From: Roseovarius dicentrarchi
Lineage (GTDB): Bacteria > Pseudomonadota > Alphaproteobacteria > Rhodobacterales > Rhodobacteraceae
Length of the DNA: 64,000 nucleotides
Direction: 5' to 3'
Assembly: GCF_003316635.1 (NCBI RefSeq)
Contig: NZ_QNQP01000008.1
Location: forward strand, 1 to 64,000
Of the stretch, positions 1 to 8,219 are shown piece by piece; position 1 is the stretch's first letter; each line of letters opens with the position of its first letter. Made by a program: the position numbers and the translations under genes. The notes under the pieces were generated by a model. The model was not told where the DNA came from and did not search any database. It saw only the letters and a program-made list of their open reading frames with translations.

Positions 1-2
1 AG

Positions 3-89
3 TATATCAACGGCTTCTACAATCCGCGCCGACGGCACTCAGCATTGGGCTGGAAAAGCCCGGTCGCCTTCGAACGGAAAGTGGCCTAA
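3..89 (+). pseudogene. IS3-family transposase OrfB, C-terminal fragment
   Basis: The window opens inside a reading frame that ends at a TAA at 87-89. The 28 visible residues (YINGFYNPRRRHSALGWKSP and on to FERKVA) match the typical C-terminal end of IS3-family OrfB integrases, just after the last catalytic Glu region. The rest lies left of the window, so whether the full gene is intact cannot be judged. It is on the opposite strand to the second IS3 element at 457-1202 and its tail sequence differs from that type, so it belongs to a different element. Confidence 0.75.
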
Positions 90-456
90 AAGAGCACCTG
101 GGGCGGCACTAAACCGCGACAGGTCCAGCATCCTGAACATGAAGATGCAGTGGAACGCTGTGTTGATGGCAGCAAGATGCTTTTGATGTTTGGTTATCGA
201 GAGCCGGTAAGCAGCGCGGGCCTGAATCTTGCATCAGTGAAAAGCCTCCCCGTCAATCATACGCTTTTTCAGATGCTCGACGCCCTGATCTCTGCTGCGA
301 AATCCGGAAAGCTTGAATCTGCGGCAGGCGAGAGGAAGCCCGTCGAGGAAACCAACGGATTTCGAAACGTTGGGACGTGGGAGATCGAAATCCGAATGTC
401 CGGACCAATTCCGACGGCGGAGGTATCGATAGGTTGCGACGAGCAGTCCTTCACCG
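90..456. other. Gene-poor gap between two IS remnants
   Basis: No gene can be supported here. The first few dozen bases should contain the right end of the IS element whose transposase stops at 89, but without its left end the inverted repeat cannot be defined. An open frame at 150-482 (+) runs across the junction into the antisense of the truncated transposase, so it is a chimera and not credible as a gene. The stretch is probably older chromosomal or plasmid DNA trapped between two insertions. Confidence 0.5.
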
Positions 457-832
457 CTATTTACGCCACAGGCGTTCGATGAAGATATTATCCAAGGAAC
501 GACCCTTGCCGTCCATAGAGATGCGGACGCCGGACCGGCGCAGGCGGTCTGTCCAGGCGAAGGATGTGAACTGCGATCCCTGATCGCTGTTCATGATGTC
601 GGGCGGTCCGAACCTATGGAGCGCCTCGTTCAGCGCCTCGACGCAGAAGTCGGCCTCCGGCGTGTTCGAGATTCGCCACGACAGAACCATCCGGGTATGC
701 CAGTCCATGATCGCCACCAGATAGAGGAACCCGCGGCGCATAGTAGAACGACGACCGCGGGATCAACAGCAGCGCGCACTGCTGGCCGATGGACAGGTCC
801 GGATGGTCGCGTTCGATCATACCGCGCCTCAT
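457..832 (-). pseudogene. IS3-family transposase OrfB, internally deleted and 3'-truncated
   Basis: The N-terminus (MRRGMIERDHPDLSIGQQCA to SSFYYAP) is intact from 832 down to about 745. The next readable segment, in another frame, begins MRRGFLYLVAIMDWHTRM and continues to FIERLWR near 460. In intact IS3 OrfB proteins roughly 80 residues lie between these two blocks, including the first catalytic Asp (WCADITYIP region). That segment is deleted here and the frame is shifted at the join (about 741-745). The second Asp region (NSDQGSQFTS) and the Glu region (SLDNIFIERLW) remain, but the protein then stops. It is a dead transposase. Confidence 0.8.
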
Positions 833-1125
833 TTCCCGCCCCAGAACTTGAGCTTTCTTTCCAGAAAAGAGTTGGCCACCGCCAGCCCCCCGATCTTGGC
901 GTGCAGGTCCCTGATCTGGTCTTCATCAATCACCGGTGCCTTGCGGCTGCCGCGCTGGAAAACACCGGACGCGCCATCCAGCAGCGCCCGTTTCCATTGG
1001 TTGATCGTCGTTGGATGCACGCCGAACCGGCTCGCCAGCTCCGACACGGTCGCCTCGCGTTTCAGCGCTTCCTGCGCCACCTTCGCCTTGAACGCAGGGG
1101 CATGCTGCTTTCGTCTCGACATCAT
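829..1125 (-). CDS. IS3-family transposase OrfA
   Basis: 98-residue OrfA of an IS3-family element. The N-terminal helix-turn-helix of the IS3/IS911 type is visible (KREATVSELASRFGVHPTTI, about residues 23-42), followed by a short region ending LERKLKFWGGK that would form the leucine-zipper and frameshift segment. OrfA binds the terminal repeats and is normally joined to OrfB by programmed frameshifting; the orfB start codon overlaps its end. The gene looks complete, but its OrfB partner is destroyed, so it may act at most as a repressor of related elements. Confidence 0.85.
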   Translation of the reverse strand: MMSRRKQHAPAFKAKVAQEALKREATVSELASRFGVHPTTINQWKRALLDGASGVFQRGSRKAPVIDEDQIRDLHAKIGGLAVANSFLERKLKFWGGK

Positions 1126-1202
1126 CGATCTCCTTCGTGGTGAAGATCAGCAGACCGCAAATCAGAGCTCAGGTCCTTGTCCAGTTTGAGGGGGGCACCT
1201 CA

Positions 1203-1522
1203 AGAGCGAATTCTGGGAGTGCTTTGAAATTCTCTGCATACATGCGGTTCGGGCAACAGATCACCGGCTCCCGCAGCTTGAGCGGCTTCACTGAGCAGGC
1301 ACCGTGGCGCGGTTTTATGCAGGGACCGTTAACGAATGGGCATTGCGCCTGATCCGCGAATATACGGCCTGCCGGATCGAGCGGCTCGAAGCCAAAAATT
1401 CAGTAACTTGAAGTGCCATATCGGCACACTTGAAAAACCAGCCGGGTTACGCAAGTGCAGAAACACTCGCGCCACCAATTGCTTGAAGACAAGAACAGTG
1501 GTGCGAATGTCAGCTTAGCGCT
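1203..1522. other. Intergenic stretch without a supported gene
   Basis: Between the IS end and the broken secreted-protein gene. A short frame ending near 1410 (about 35 codons from a GTG) has protein-like composition but no recognisable family and no convincing ribosome-binding site. No tRNA, repeat or strong terminator was seen. Probably remnant DNA. Confidence 0.4.
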
Positions 1523-1873
1523 TCAGTGGAGGTTTGTTGATCCACGGTGGCCATTGTCCAGCCTATATTGCAACTTCGCAAATCTTGCCTGAGCGTCAGG
1601 GATCAAGGTAATCTGCCCAGCAGAAGGACCATTAATACATGTGACAGCCACAGTCTGCGCAGGTAGGCTGAACATGTCTTCGCTCTGACCGTGCAGGCGC
1701 CCCTTGCATACCCATCGATGCGGGACCATCGCGCTGCCTGTTATTTCCCAGCCACCATCCGGGAGGTGAAAGGTTGATGCGTAAAAGGCCGGGTTGCTTC
1801 AAGGTCCTCCCGTGGCCGCGTCAGCGGCAAGGGAAGCCAGAACTAGAACGCTCGCTGCGGATAGATTTTTCAT
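1523..1873 (-). pseudogene. Small secreted protein gene interrupted by an in-frame TGA
   Basis: A minus-strand ATG at 1873 is preceded by a good ribosome-binding site (GGGAG, about 7 bases upstream) and encodes a convincing signal peptide (MKNLSAASVLVLASLAADAA). The frame meets a TGA at 1801-1799 after 24 codons. The same frame then continues without another stop to 1523, giving a further 92 residues with two cysteines (HRWVCKGRL and VAVTCINGPS). The two halves therefore read as one protein of about 116 residues broken by a single nonsense codon, plausibly TGG to TGA. The family is not recognised. It lies in the decayed region next to IS remnants, consistent with loss of function; a sequencing error is the alternative. 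Confidence 0.5.
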
Positions 1874-2122
1874 GTGCACTCCCAAAAACTACCTTCTCTT
1901 TGGTCATCTACATCTACGGCGTAGTAATGACCAAAAGGTGCGTTCGATGGGGCACAGTTGTCACCGAGGAGTTAGGCGCACGGTGAAAAGTTGCAGCCAC
2001 GAACCTCACGGAGGCGAGGTAATCAAACAGAGACCGCCAGAAACAGACTTGTGGAATGGTTTATGGGTCAGTTTCCCCGGCGGGGTGTAACTGATTTGTT
2101 TTATTGCCGTAATTTGAGAAAG

Positions 2123-2197
2123 TGGCAGCCCGTAGGGGAGTCGAACCCCTCTTTCCAGGTTGAAAACCTGGCGTCCTAACCGATAGACGAACGGGCC
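2123..2197 (-). tRNA. tRNA-Glu (anticodon TTC)
   Basis: The minus strand folds as a cloverleaf: acceptor GGCCCGT pairs with ACGGGCT, the anticodon stem is CCAGG/CCTGG with loop TTTTCAA (anticodon TTC), and the T-arm is AGGGG/CCCCT around GTTCGACTC. The 3' CCA is encoded (2123-2125). It lies at the edge of the IS-containing accessory stretch, a common position for integration, though no duplicated 3' end of the tRNA was seen in the window. Confidence 0.95.
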
Positions 2198-2313
2198 ACA
2201 CGTTGCGTGAGGCGGTTCCTAGGCAAATCCGGCGATCTATGCAAGGGGGATTTTGCATCTTTCTTAGTCGGATGGCGGAAAACTTGCTTCGGGGATGAAA
2301 TGCCGTAATTCGA

Positions 2314-4056
2314 TCACGCCAAAGCGGCGTCTTCCAACCTTAGTTGCACGTTCTGACGACCGCGCCACACGTTCAGCTCAAGGCGGCCCGCCAGATGAAA
2401 TCGCTTGCCGCCATGATTTTCCAGCATGGGGCCCAGCGGGCCGTCCGACGCGCCAAAGGCAATGGCATCAAGTTGTGGCCCCGTGCCGTCACCGAAGCGG
2501 ATCTTGAGATGACGTTCGCCAACACGTTTGGCAAAAGTGATCTGCATCTGGGCAAAGACGTGGCGCGGCGCCGAGGCACCCGCGCCGAAGGGGCCGGCCG
2601 CGTCCAGCTGCGTGATCAGATCGGGTGTGGCGGCGCCGGGCATCAATAGCCCGTCAAGCACCAGATCCGCGGCGCCGACGGTGCCGGCGCCTTGCTTGGC
2701 CAGCAATTCGGACAGGCGCGTCATCGCAGGCTCCAGCTGAGCGCGCGTGACGGTCAGGCCGGCAGCCATCTTGTGCCCGCCCCCTTTCAGCAGCAGTCCT
2801 TCGGCGGCCAGCTTCTGAATTGCGGCACCCAGATCGACGCCTGTCACGGAGCGGCCCGATCCCTTGCCGATATCGCCGTCAAAGCCGATCACGATGGCGG
2901 GGCGGTTCGCCGCCTCCTTCAGGCGGCTGGCAACGATGCCGACAACGCCGGGATGCCAGCCGTCGCTTGCGGCCCATACCAGCGGCGCATCCAGACCGCG
3001 CGCTTCGGCTTGCGCCATTGCGGCGGCCTGAACCCCTGCCTCTATCTCGCGGCGTTCGCCGTTCAGCTGATCCAGCCGCTCGGCCATCGCCTGCGCCTCG
3101 ACCGGATTGTTGCAGGCCAGCAGGCGCGCGCCCAGATCGGCGCGCCCGATGCGCCCGCCGGCATTGACGCGCGGCCCCATCAGGAACCCAAGGTGATAGG
3201 CCGCCGGCGCGCTGTCCATACGCGCAACATCGGCCAGCGCGACCAATCCGGGCCGCTCGCGCCGCGCCATGATGCGCAGGCCCTGCCGCACAAAGGCGCG
3301 GTTGACCCCGATCAGCGGCGCCACATCGGCCACCGTGGCCAGTGCGACCAGATCCAACATCGCCATCAGGTCCGGCCCCTTGCGCCCGGCCTCCCGCAGT
3401 TGGCGGCCCGCTTCGACCAGCATCAGGAACACGATGGCAGCCGCGCACAGATGTGCCAGATCGCCGCTTTCGTCCTGTCGGTTGGGGTTCACGATGGCCA
3501 GCGCGTCCGGCAACGTCTCTCCGCCCAGATGGTGGTCGAGGATAATGACATCGGCGCCTTTGGCTGCGGCAACCGGTCCGTGGCTCAGCGTGCCGCAATC
3601 GACGCATATGATCAGATCATGCGCGGCGGCCAGCGCGGCCATCGCCTCGTCATTGGGGCCATAGCCCTCGTCGATGCGGTCGGGCACGTACAGCGTTGCT
3701 TCGCGCCCCATCTGGCGCAGCCAATCAATAAGCAGCGCGGCGCTGGTGCCGCCATCAACGTCGTAATCGGCAAAGATCGCGATCCGCTCACGCCGCTCTA
3801 CCGCCGCAAGAAACCGGGCTGCGGCCGTCTCCATATCCAGCAGCGATCTGGGATCGGGCAGCAGATCGCGCAGGGCAGGGGCCAGGTATCCTTGGGCGCC
3901 CTCGGGGGCTACGCCGCGGCGGGCCAGCACCAGACAGACCGGATAGGGCAGGTCGGTGATCTGCGCCATCGCTTCGGCCGCACGCTCCAGTGCCGGTGTC
4001 GGGCCGGTCCAGCGTCGCCCGGTCAGCGATGCCTCTACATCCAGAAACGCAGTCAT
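2314..4056 (-). CDS. recJ: Single-stranded-DNA-specific exonuclease RecJ
   Basis: 580-residue RecJ, a 5'-3' single-strand DNA exonuclease acting in recombination and mismatch repair. The DHH-phosphoesterase motifs are clear: DYDVDG at residues 97-102 (motif I), VDCG near 152 (motif II) and DHH at 174-176 (motif III). The DHHA1-type domain follows with GPRVNAGGRIG and GGGHKMAAG, and the C-terminus is OB-like. Length matches the family. It is third in a minus-strand hom-glpX-recJ run found in many Rhodobacterales, but the hairpin at 4240-4268 and a 236-base gap to glpX suggest it also has its own promoter. Confidence 0.95.
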   Translation of the reverse strand: MTAFLDVEASLTGRRWTGPTPALERAAEAMAQITDLPYPVCLVLARRGVAPEGAQGYLAPALRDLLPDPRSLLDMETAAARFLAAVERRERIAIFADYDVDGGTSAALLIDWLRQMGREATLYVPDRIDEGYGPNDEAMAALAAAHDLIICVDCGTLSHGPVAAAKGADVIILDHHLGGETLPDALAIVNPNRQDESGDLAHLCAAAIVFLMLVEAGRQLREAGRKGPDLMAMLDLVALATVADVAPLIGVNRAFVRQGLRIMARRERPGLVALADVARMDSAPAAYHLGFLMGPRVNAGGRIGRADLGARLLACNNPVEAQAMAERLDQLNGERREIEAGVQAAAMAQAEARGLDAPLVWAASDGWHPGVVGIVASRLKEAANRPAIVIGFDGDIGKGSGRSVTGVDLGAAIQKLAAEGLLLKGGGHKMAAGLTVTRAQLEPAMTRLSELLAKQGAGTVGAADLVLDGLLMPGAATPDLITQLDAAGPFGAGASAPRHVFAQMQITFAKRVGERHLKIRFGDGTGPQLDAIAFGASDGPLGPMLENHGGKRFHLAGRLELNVWRGRQNVQLRLEDAALA

Positions 4057-4067
4057 GTGCGCCCGGC

Positions 4068-4091
4068 TTTCATCTTCCGAAAAATACTCAT
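4068..4091 (-). repeat. Intergenic motif ATGAGTATTT-N6-AAGATGAA, copy 1
   Basis: Just upstream of recJ the minus strand reads ATGAGTATTT, TTCGG, AAGATGAAA. The same pattern occurs at 23912-23935 (+), and an imperfect inverted copy lies beside that one. The spaced conservation of both ends suggests a dispersed intergenic element. My recollection is that similar strings are frequent between genes in Rhodobacterales genomes; I know of no assigned function. Confidence 0.4.
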
Positions 4092-4239
4092 GGTCCGCCG
4101 ATTACCGCGTGCGCATCGAAATGTCCCGAAGAATTCCGGTCGCTTCAGCGCGCGGCTGCGAATATCCGGCATGTGCGATTTGCGCGGTGTCAGTTCCAAG
4201 TGGCCAGCACAACGACACCACCGCAATCTGACAACGCAA

Positions 4240-4268
4240 AAGGCGCGCCATGCAATCGGGCGCGCCTT
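4240..4268 (-). terminator. Rho-independent terminator after glpX
   Basis: Perfect stem AAGGCGCGCC / GGCGCGCCTT around a 9-base loop, 25 bases beyond the glpX stop codon. On the minus strand the stem is followed by a short T run. Confidence 0.75.
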
Positions 4269-4292
4269 GAATGCTTCGGTTTGAAAGCGACT

Positions 4293-5258
4293 TTACTTGA
4301 TCGGATTGCGGTAGATCATGCGGCGCACCGACCCGGTTTTCGAGCGCATCAGAACGGTTTCGGTTTCCACATAGGTCTGACGCCGTTTGACGCCCTTGAC
4401 CAGCGATCCGTCGGTGACGCCGGTGGCGGCAAAGATCACGTCGCCCGTCACCATATCGTCGCGCGCATAAATGCGGTCGAGGTCGGTGATGCCCGCCTTG
4501 GCGGCGCGGCCACGTTCGTCATCGTTGCGGAACAGCAGCCGGCCCCAGATCTGGCCGCCCATGCATTTCAGCGCGGAGGCCGCCAGCACACCCTCGGGCG
4601 CCCCGCCCGAGCCCATGTACATGTCGATTCCGGTCAGCTCGGCCTCGGCGCAATGAATGACGCCGGCAACATCGCCGTCGGGGATCAGGTAGACGGCGGC
4701 GCCGGTGGCGCGGACTTCTTCGATCATTTCCTGGTGGCGGGGGCGCTCAAGGATGCACACTGTCACTTGCGCCGGCTTGCAGCCCTTGGCGCGGGCCATC
4801 GCCTCGACCCGCTCGCGCGGGGACATGTCCAGCGACACCACGTCCTTGTCATAGCCCGGCCCGATCGCCAGCTTTTCCATGTAGACGTCGGGCGCGTGCA
4901 GCAGGCTGCCGCGCTGCGCCATGGAAATCACCGTCAGCGCGTTGGGCATCGCCTTGGCGGTCAGCGTCGTGCCTTCCAGCGGATCGAGCGCGATATCCAC
5001 GCCGGGGCCGTCGCCGGTGCCGACCTCCTCGCCGATGAACAGCATCGGCGCCTCGTCACGCTCGCCCTCGCCGATGACGACGACGCCCTTGATCGCCAGC
5101 TTGTTCAGCTGCTCGCGCATGGCGTTGACGGCCATCTGGTCTGCCGCCTTTTCATCGCCGCGCCCGATCATGTCGGCGCAGGCCAGCGCGGCCGCCTCGG
5201 AAACGCGGGCCAGTCCGAGCGACAGCATGCGGTCGTTGAAATCGGCGGTGTCGGTCAT
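4293..5258 (-). CDS. glpX: Class II fructose-1,6-bisphosphatase (GlpX)
   Basis: 321-residue GlpX-type sugar bisphosphatase, which dephosphorylates fructose-1,6-bisphosphate in gluconeogenesis; some family members also act on sedoheptulose bisphosphate. Visible signatures are IGRGDEKAADQMAV near the N-terminus, the metal-binding IGEGERDEAPMLFIGEEVG, DPLEGTT, and GSGGAPEGVLAA for substrate binding. The ATG at 5258 is chosen because AAAGGA lies just upstream and the protein then has the usual length; an in-frame ATG at 5300 would add 14 atypical residues. It lies 81 bases downstream of hom on the same strand, probably co-transcribed, and ends at the hairpin 4240-4268. Confidence 0.93.
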   Translation of the reverse strand: MTDTADFNDRMLSLGLARVSEAAALACADMIGRGDEKAADQMAVNAMREQLNKLAIKGVVVIGEGERDEAPMLFIGEEVGTGDGPGVDIALDPLEGTTLTAKAMPNALTVISMAQRGSLLHAPDVYMEKLAIGPGYDKDVVSLDMSPRERVEAMARAKGCKPAQVTVCILERPRHQEMIEEVRATGAAVYLIPDGDVAGVIHCAEAELTGIDMYMGSGGAPEGVLAASALKCMGGQIWGRLLFRNDDERGRAAKAGITDLDRIYARDDMVTGDVIFAATGVTDGSLVKGVKRRQTYVETETVLMRSKTGSVRRMIYRNPIK

Positions 5259-5339
5259 GGCAGGATCCTTTGGCAAATGTGGAATGGGCAGCAATGACAC
5301 CCGGTTTATCGGCAGCAGGGCCGCCGCACAAGGCAGCGG

Positions 5340-6626
5340 TCAGACAGTTTCGATGCGCAGCGCAATGGGCGTGTCGGTGACAACGCCCAAGCCAGGCAGG
5401 GCCGCCAGCGCCGCGTCCAGATCGGCGCGGCCAGCCTTGTGCGTGACGATCAGCACGGGCGCGTCCGGGCCGGAATGGTCGTATTGGCGCATCCGGTTGA
5501 TCGAAATGCCGGCATCCCCCAGCGCCGTGGCGACCTTGGCCAGTGCGCCGGGTTTGTCGGTCAGCGACATGCGCAGGTAGTACGGCGCTGGCGTGCCGCC
5601 CGTCGCGGGCTGCGATTGTGCCAGGCTACGCGCCGGCTGGCCGAACATCGGCAGGCGGAAGCCGCGCGCGATATCCATCACATCGCCCGTGACGGCGCTG
5701 GCGGTGGGGCCCATGCCCGCGCCGGGGCCGCGCAGCACGATCTGTTCGACATTGTCGCCCTCCAGCACCACCATGTTGGTGCCACCCTCCAGCTGGCCCA
5801 GCGGGCTGGTGGCCGGAACAAGGCAAGGCGTCATGCGCTGCTCCAGCCCGCGGCCGGTCATCTGGGCGACGCCCAGCAGCTTGATCCGGTAGCCCATGTC
5901 GGCGGCGTGATTGATATCCTCGATCGTGATCGCGCCGATCCCCTCCATCTGGACGGCGTCGAAATCGACGCGGCAGCCAAAGGCGATGGCCGCCAGCAGC
6001 GACAGCTTGTGCGCGGCATCAATGCCGCCGACATCCAGCTGCGGATCGGCCTCAAGATAGCCCAGATCGGATGCTTCCTGAAATACGTCCTCATACGGCA
6101 GGCCCGCCGATTGCATCCGCGTCAGGATGTAGTTGCAGGTGCCGTTCATCACGCCCATCACGCGGGTCATGTCATTCCCGGCCAGCCCTTCGGTCAGTGC
6201 CTTGATGACGGGGATGCCGCCGGCCACCGCCGCCTCAAAGCGGATGACGCGCCCTGCATCCTCGGCCGCCAGGGCCAGCGCGTGGCCGTGATGGGCCAGC
6301 AGCGCCTTGTTGGCTGTCACGACGTCCTTGCCTGCGGCAATCGCGGCCTCGGTCGCGTCCTTGGCGGGGCCGTCGTCGCCGCCCATCAGCTCGACGAAAA
6401 TATCGACGTCATCGCGCTGCGCCAGTGCGACGGGATCATCCTCCCACGCGTAATCATCCAGCGGAACGCCGCGTTCCTTGCCGCGCGAGCGGGCCGAGAC
6501 GGCGCTGATCGTCACGGGGCGTCCGGCACGTGCCGCCAGCAGGTCGGCCTTCTGGCGGATGATGCGCACCACGCCGGTGCCAACGGTGCCCAATCCGGCG
6601 ATACCAAGGCGCAAAGGATCGTTCAT
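5340..6626 (-). CDS. hom: Homoserine dehydrogenase
   Basis: 428-residue monofunctional homoserine dehydrogenase, reducing aspartate semialdehyde to homoserine on the way to threonine, methionine and isoleucine. The N-terminal Rossmann motif is GIAGLGTVGTGVV. The catalytic domain follows (GIPVIKALTEGLAGN, GVMNGTCNYIL, DIGG-like LDVGGIDAAHKL), and a C-terminal ACT domain (SLTDKPGALAKVATALGDAG, about residues 350-425) suggests allosteric control by threonine. The ATG at 6626 is preceded by GGAGA. First gene of the hom-glpX run. Confidence 0.95.
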   Translation of the reverse strand: MNDPLRLGIAGLGTVGTGVVRIIRQKADLLAARAGRPVTISAVSARSRGKERGVPLDDYAWEDDPVALAQRDDVDIFVELMGGDDGPAKDATEAAIAAGKDVVTANKALLAHHGHALALAAEDAGRVIRFEAAVAGGIPVIKALTEGLAGNDMTRVMGVMNGTCNYILTRMQSAGLPYEDVFQEASDLGYLEADPQLDVGGIDAAHKLSLLAAIAFGCRVDFDAVQMEGIGAITIEDINHAADMGYRIKLLGVAQMTGRGLEQRMTPCLVPATSPLGQLEGGTNMVVLEGDNVEQIVLRGPGAGMGPTASAVTGDVMDIARGFRLPMFGQPARSLAQSQPATGGTPAPYYLRMSLTDKPGALAKVATALGDAGISINRMRQYDHSGPDAPVLIVTHKAGRADLDAALAALPGLGVVTDTPIALRIETV

Positions 6627-6719
6627 GGGGCTGTCTCCGGCTTGTGGTAAGGGTCTTTGGCGATCTACAGGCAAAGCGGGCAGGGTGCAACGCGGGTTTT
6701 TTGCAGCATTGCCGCGGCT

Positions 6720-7010
6720 CTACCGCGTGACCCCGGCTTGCATCCGTGCGCGTGTGCTGTCGTCAATCACCGTCCCGCCCAGCCGGGACGCCCGCGATTT
6801 CAGCCCGGCGATGCGCGCCTCGATTGCCGGCGCAGTATCGGGGCCGGTGTCGGTTTCGTTGATGCGGGCCTGAAGCCCCTCCAGCGGCACCAGATCGGGA
6901 TAGGGCGCCGCGCGCGCCGCGTCCGTCAGGGTGGCGTCCAGCTGCGGGAACTGCGTACACCCTGCGGCCCCCAGGGTGATGATCAACGCAAAGGCATGGC
7001 TGCGGCGCAT
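6720..7010 (-). CDS. Small predicted lipoprotein
   Basis: 96 residues with a lipoprotein signal peptide: MRRSHAFALIITLGAAGC, lipobox LGAAGC with the modified Cys at 18. The mature part is charged and helical (ATLTDAARAAPYPDLVPLEG, then ARIAGLKSRASRLGG) with no domain I can name. It is probably a periplasm-facing membrane lipoprotein conserved in Rhodobacterales. It lies 93 bases before hom on the same strand, and is divergent from the dehydrogenase at 7179. Confidence 0.7.
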   Translation of the reverse strand: MRRSHAFALIITLGAAGCTQFPQLDATLTDAARAAPYPDLVPLEGLQARINETDTGPDTAPAIEARIAGLKSRASRLGGTVIDDSTRARMQAGVTR

Positions 7011-7030
7011 AGGGGCATCCGGTGGTTAAA

Positions 7031-7040
7031 GTGACGTCAC
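7031..7040. promoter_or_regulatory. Perfect 10-bp palindrome in a divergent intergenic region
   Basis: GTGACGTCAC lies in the 168-base gap between the lipoprotein gene (minus) and the dehydrogenase gene (plus). Its position suits a shared operator, but no regulator is known from the sequence. Confidence 0.25.
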
Positions 7041-7178
7041 CCCTGCTGCATGCCACTTTTCCGCCGCCATGGGCAAGCGCGGCGTCCTTTTTATACCGGC
7101 GCATGTCGCATTCCGCCCAGACGGCGCAGGCATTGCAGGCAAGGCTGGCGATGGAGCGGCGGCACAAGGGGGATGCGC

Positions 7179-8123
7179 ATGAAAACCGGGTTTATCGGGC
7201 TGGGAAATGTCGGCGGCAAGCTGGCCGGCAGTTTGCTGCGCGGCGGCACGCCGCTAATGGTGCATGATCTGGACGCGGATCTGGTGCGCGATTTCGGCGC
7301 GCGCGGCGCCGGTGATGGCGGCGATCCGGCACAGATGATGCAATACTGCGATACGGTCATCACCTGCCTGCCCAGCCCCGCAGCCAGCGCCGCCGTTGTG
7401 GCGCAGATGCTGCCACATATGGGGCCGGGCAAGACGTGGCTGGAGATGTCCACCACCGACGCGGCCGAGGTGCAGCGCCTTGGCGCCGAAGTGATGGCCA
7501 AAGGGGCATCAGTGGCCGATTGCCCGGTGTCGGGCGGTTGCCACCGTGCCGGTACCGGCAATATCAGCATCTATGCCGGCTGCGACCGCGCCACGTTCGA
7601 CCGTATCCTGCCGCTGCTGGTGATCATGGGCCGCAAGGTCCTGCATACCGGCGAGCTGGGCAGCGCGTCGGTGCTGAAGGTGATGACCAATTATCTGGCC
7701 ACCGCCAACCTGCTGACCCTGTGCGAAGCGCTGACGGTGATGAAGGCGGCGGGCATGGATCTGGGCACCACGTTTGACGCAATCGCGATCTCATCGGGCA
7801 ATTCGTTCGTGCACGAAACCGAAAGCCAGCTGATCCTGTCGGGCGCGCGCGACGTGAATTTCACCATGGATCTGGTGCAAAAGGATATCGGCCTGTTCCA
7901 GAAACTGGCCGATCTGCACAATGTCCCGCTTGAGATATCGCCCCTGATGATCGAAATTCTGACAGATGGGCAGCGCCGCTATGGAATGCGCGCGCAGTCG
8001 GACCGCATCATCGAGCGACTGGAGGAGGCGACGGGCCTCAGCATCACCGCGCCCGGATTTCCAGGCCATCTGGTGGATACCGAACCGGAAGAGATTGGCG
8101 CCGAGGTGGTCGCGCGGCGCTGA
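7179..8123 (+). CDS. NAD(P)-dependent 3-hydroxyisobutyrate-dehydrogenase-family oxidoreductase
   Basis: 314-residue beta-hydroxyacid dehydrogenase. The N-terminal dinucleotide fold has GFIGLGNVGGKLAGSLL. The substrate-binding motif appears as DCPVSGGCHRAGTG, and the catalytic Lys lies in LKVMTNYLATANLL. The family includes 3-hydroxyisobutyrate, tartronate-semialdehyde and 6-phosphogluconate-like dehydrogenases; the exact substrate cannot be told from sequence. Start ATG at 7179 has AAGGGGG six bases upstream and begins exactly at the nucleotide-binding strand. It stands alone, convergent with the tad genes. Confidence 0.88.
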   Translation: MKTGFIGLGNVGGKLAGSLLRGGTPLMVHDLDADLVRDFGARGAGDGGDPAQMMQYCDTVITCLPSPAASAAVVAQMLPHMGPGKTWLEMSTTDAAEVQRLGAEVMAKGASVADCPVSGGCHRAGTGNISIYAGCDRATFDRILPLLVIMGRKVLHTGELGSASVLKVMTNYLATANLLTLCEALTVMKAAGMDLGTTFDAIAISSGNSFVHETESQLILSGARDVNFTMDLVQKDIGLFQKLADLHNVPLEISPLMIEILTDGQRRYGMRAQSDRIIERLEEATGLSITAPGFPGHLVDTEPEEIGAEVVARR

Positions 8124-8219
8124 AGGGGCAGGTCGGGCGGGCGGAACTGCGCAGCCAATCAGAATCTGTCATGCCCCTGACACAGTGCGAGACTGCGGCG
8201 ATTGCTGCGGGGCGTCGGT

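Larger units (their letters stand above)
457..1202 (-). mobile_element. Truncated IS3-family insertion sequence
   Basis: Minus-strand IS3-type element with orfA at 829-1125 and a damaged orfB at 457-832. Its outer 5' end is placed near 1202, where the minus strand begins TGAGGTGCCCCCC about 75 bases before orfA, a typical IS3-family terminal repeat. The 3' end is missing: homology to OrfB stops near 460 in the middle of the catalytic domain, and no matching inverted repeat is seen there. With both an internal deletion and a missing end the element cannot transpose on its own. Confidence 0.75.

Noticed and set aside
150..482. 110-codon open frame on the plus strand
   Set aside because: It crosses the junction between unknown DNA and the antisense of a truncated transposase, so the product would be a chimera.
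2123..2197. tRNA-Glu as a proven island attachment site
   Set aside because: No second copy of the tRNA 3' end and no integrase gene were found in the window.
2692..4284. 530-residue open frame on the plus strand opposite recJ
   Set aside because: It is the antisense shadow of recJ in GC-rich DNA: no homology, Arg/His/Gln-rich composition and no ribosome-binding site.
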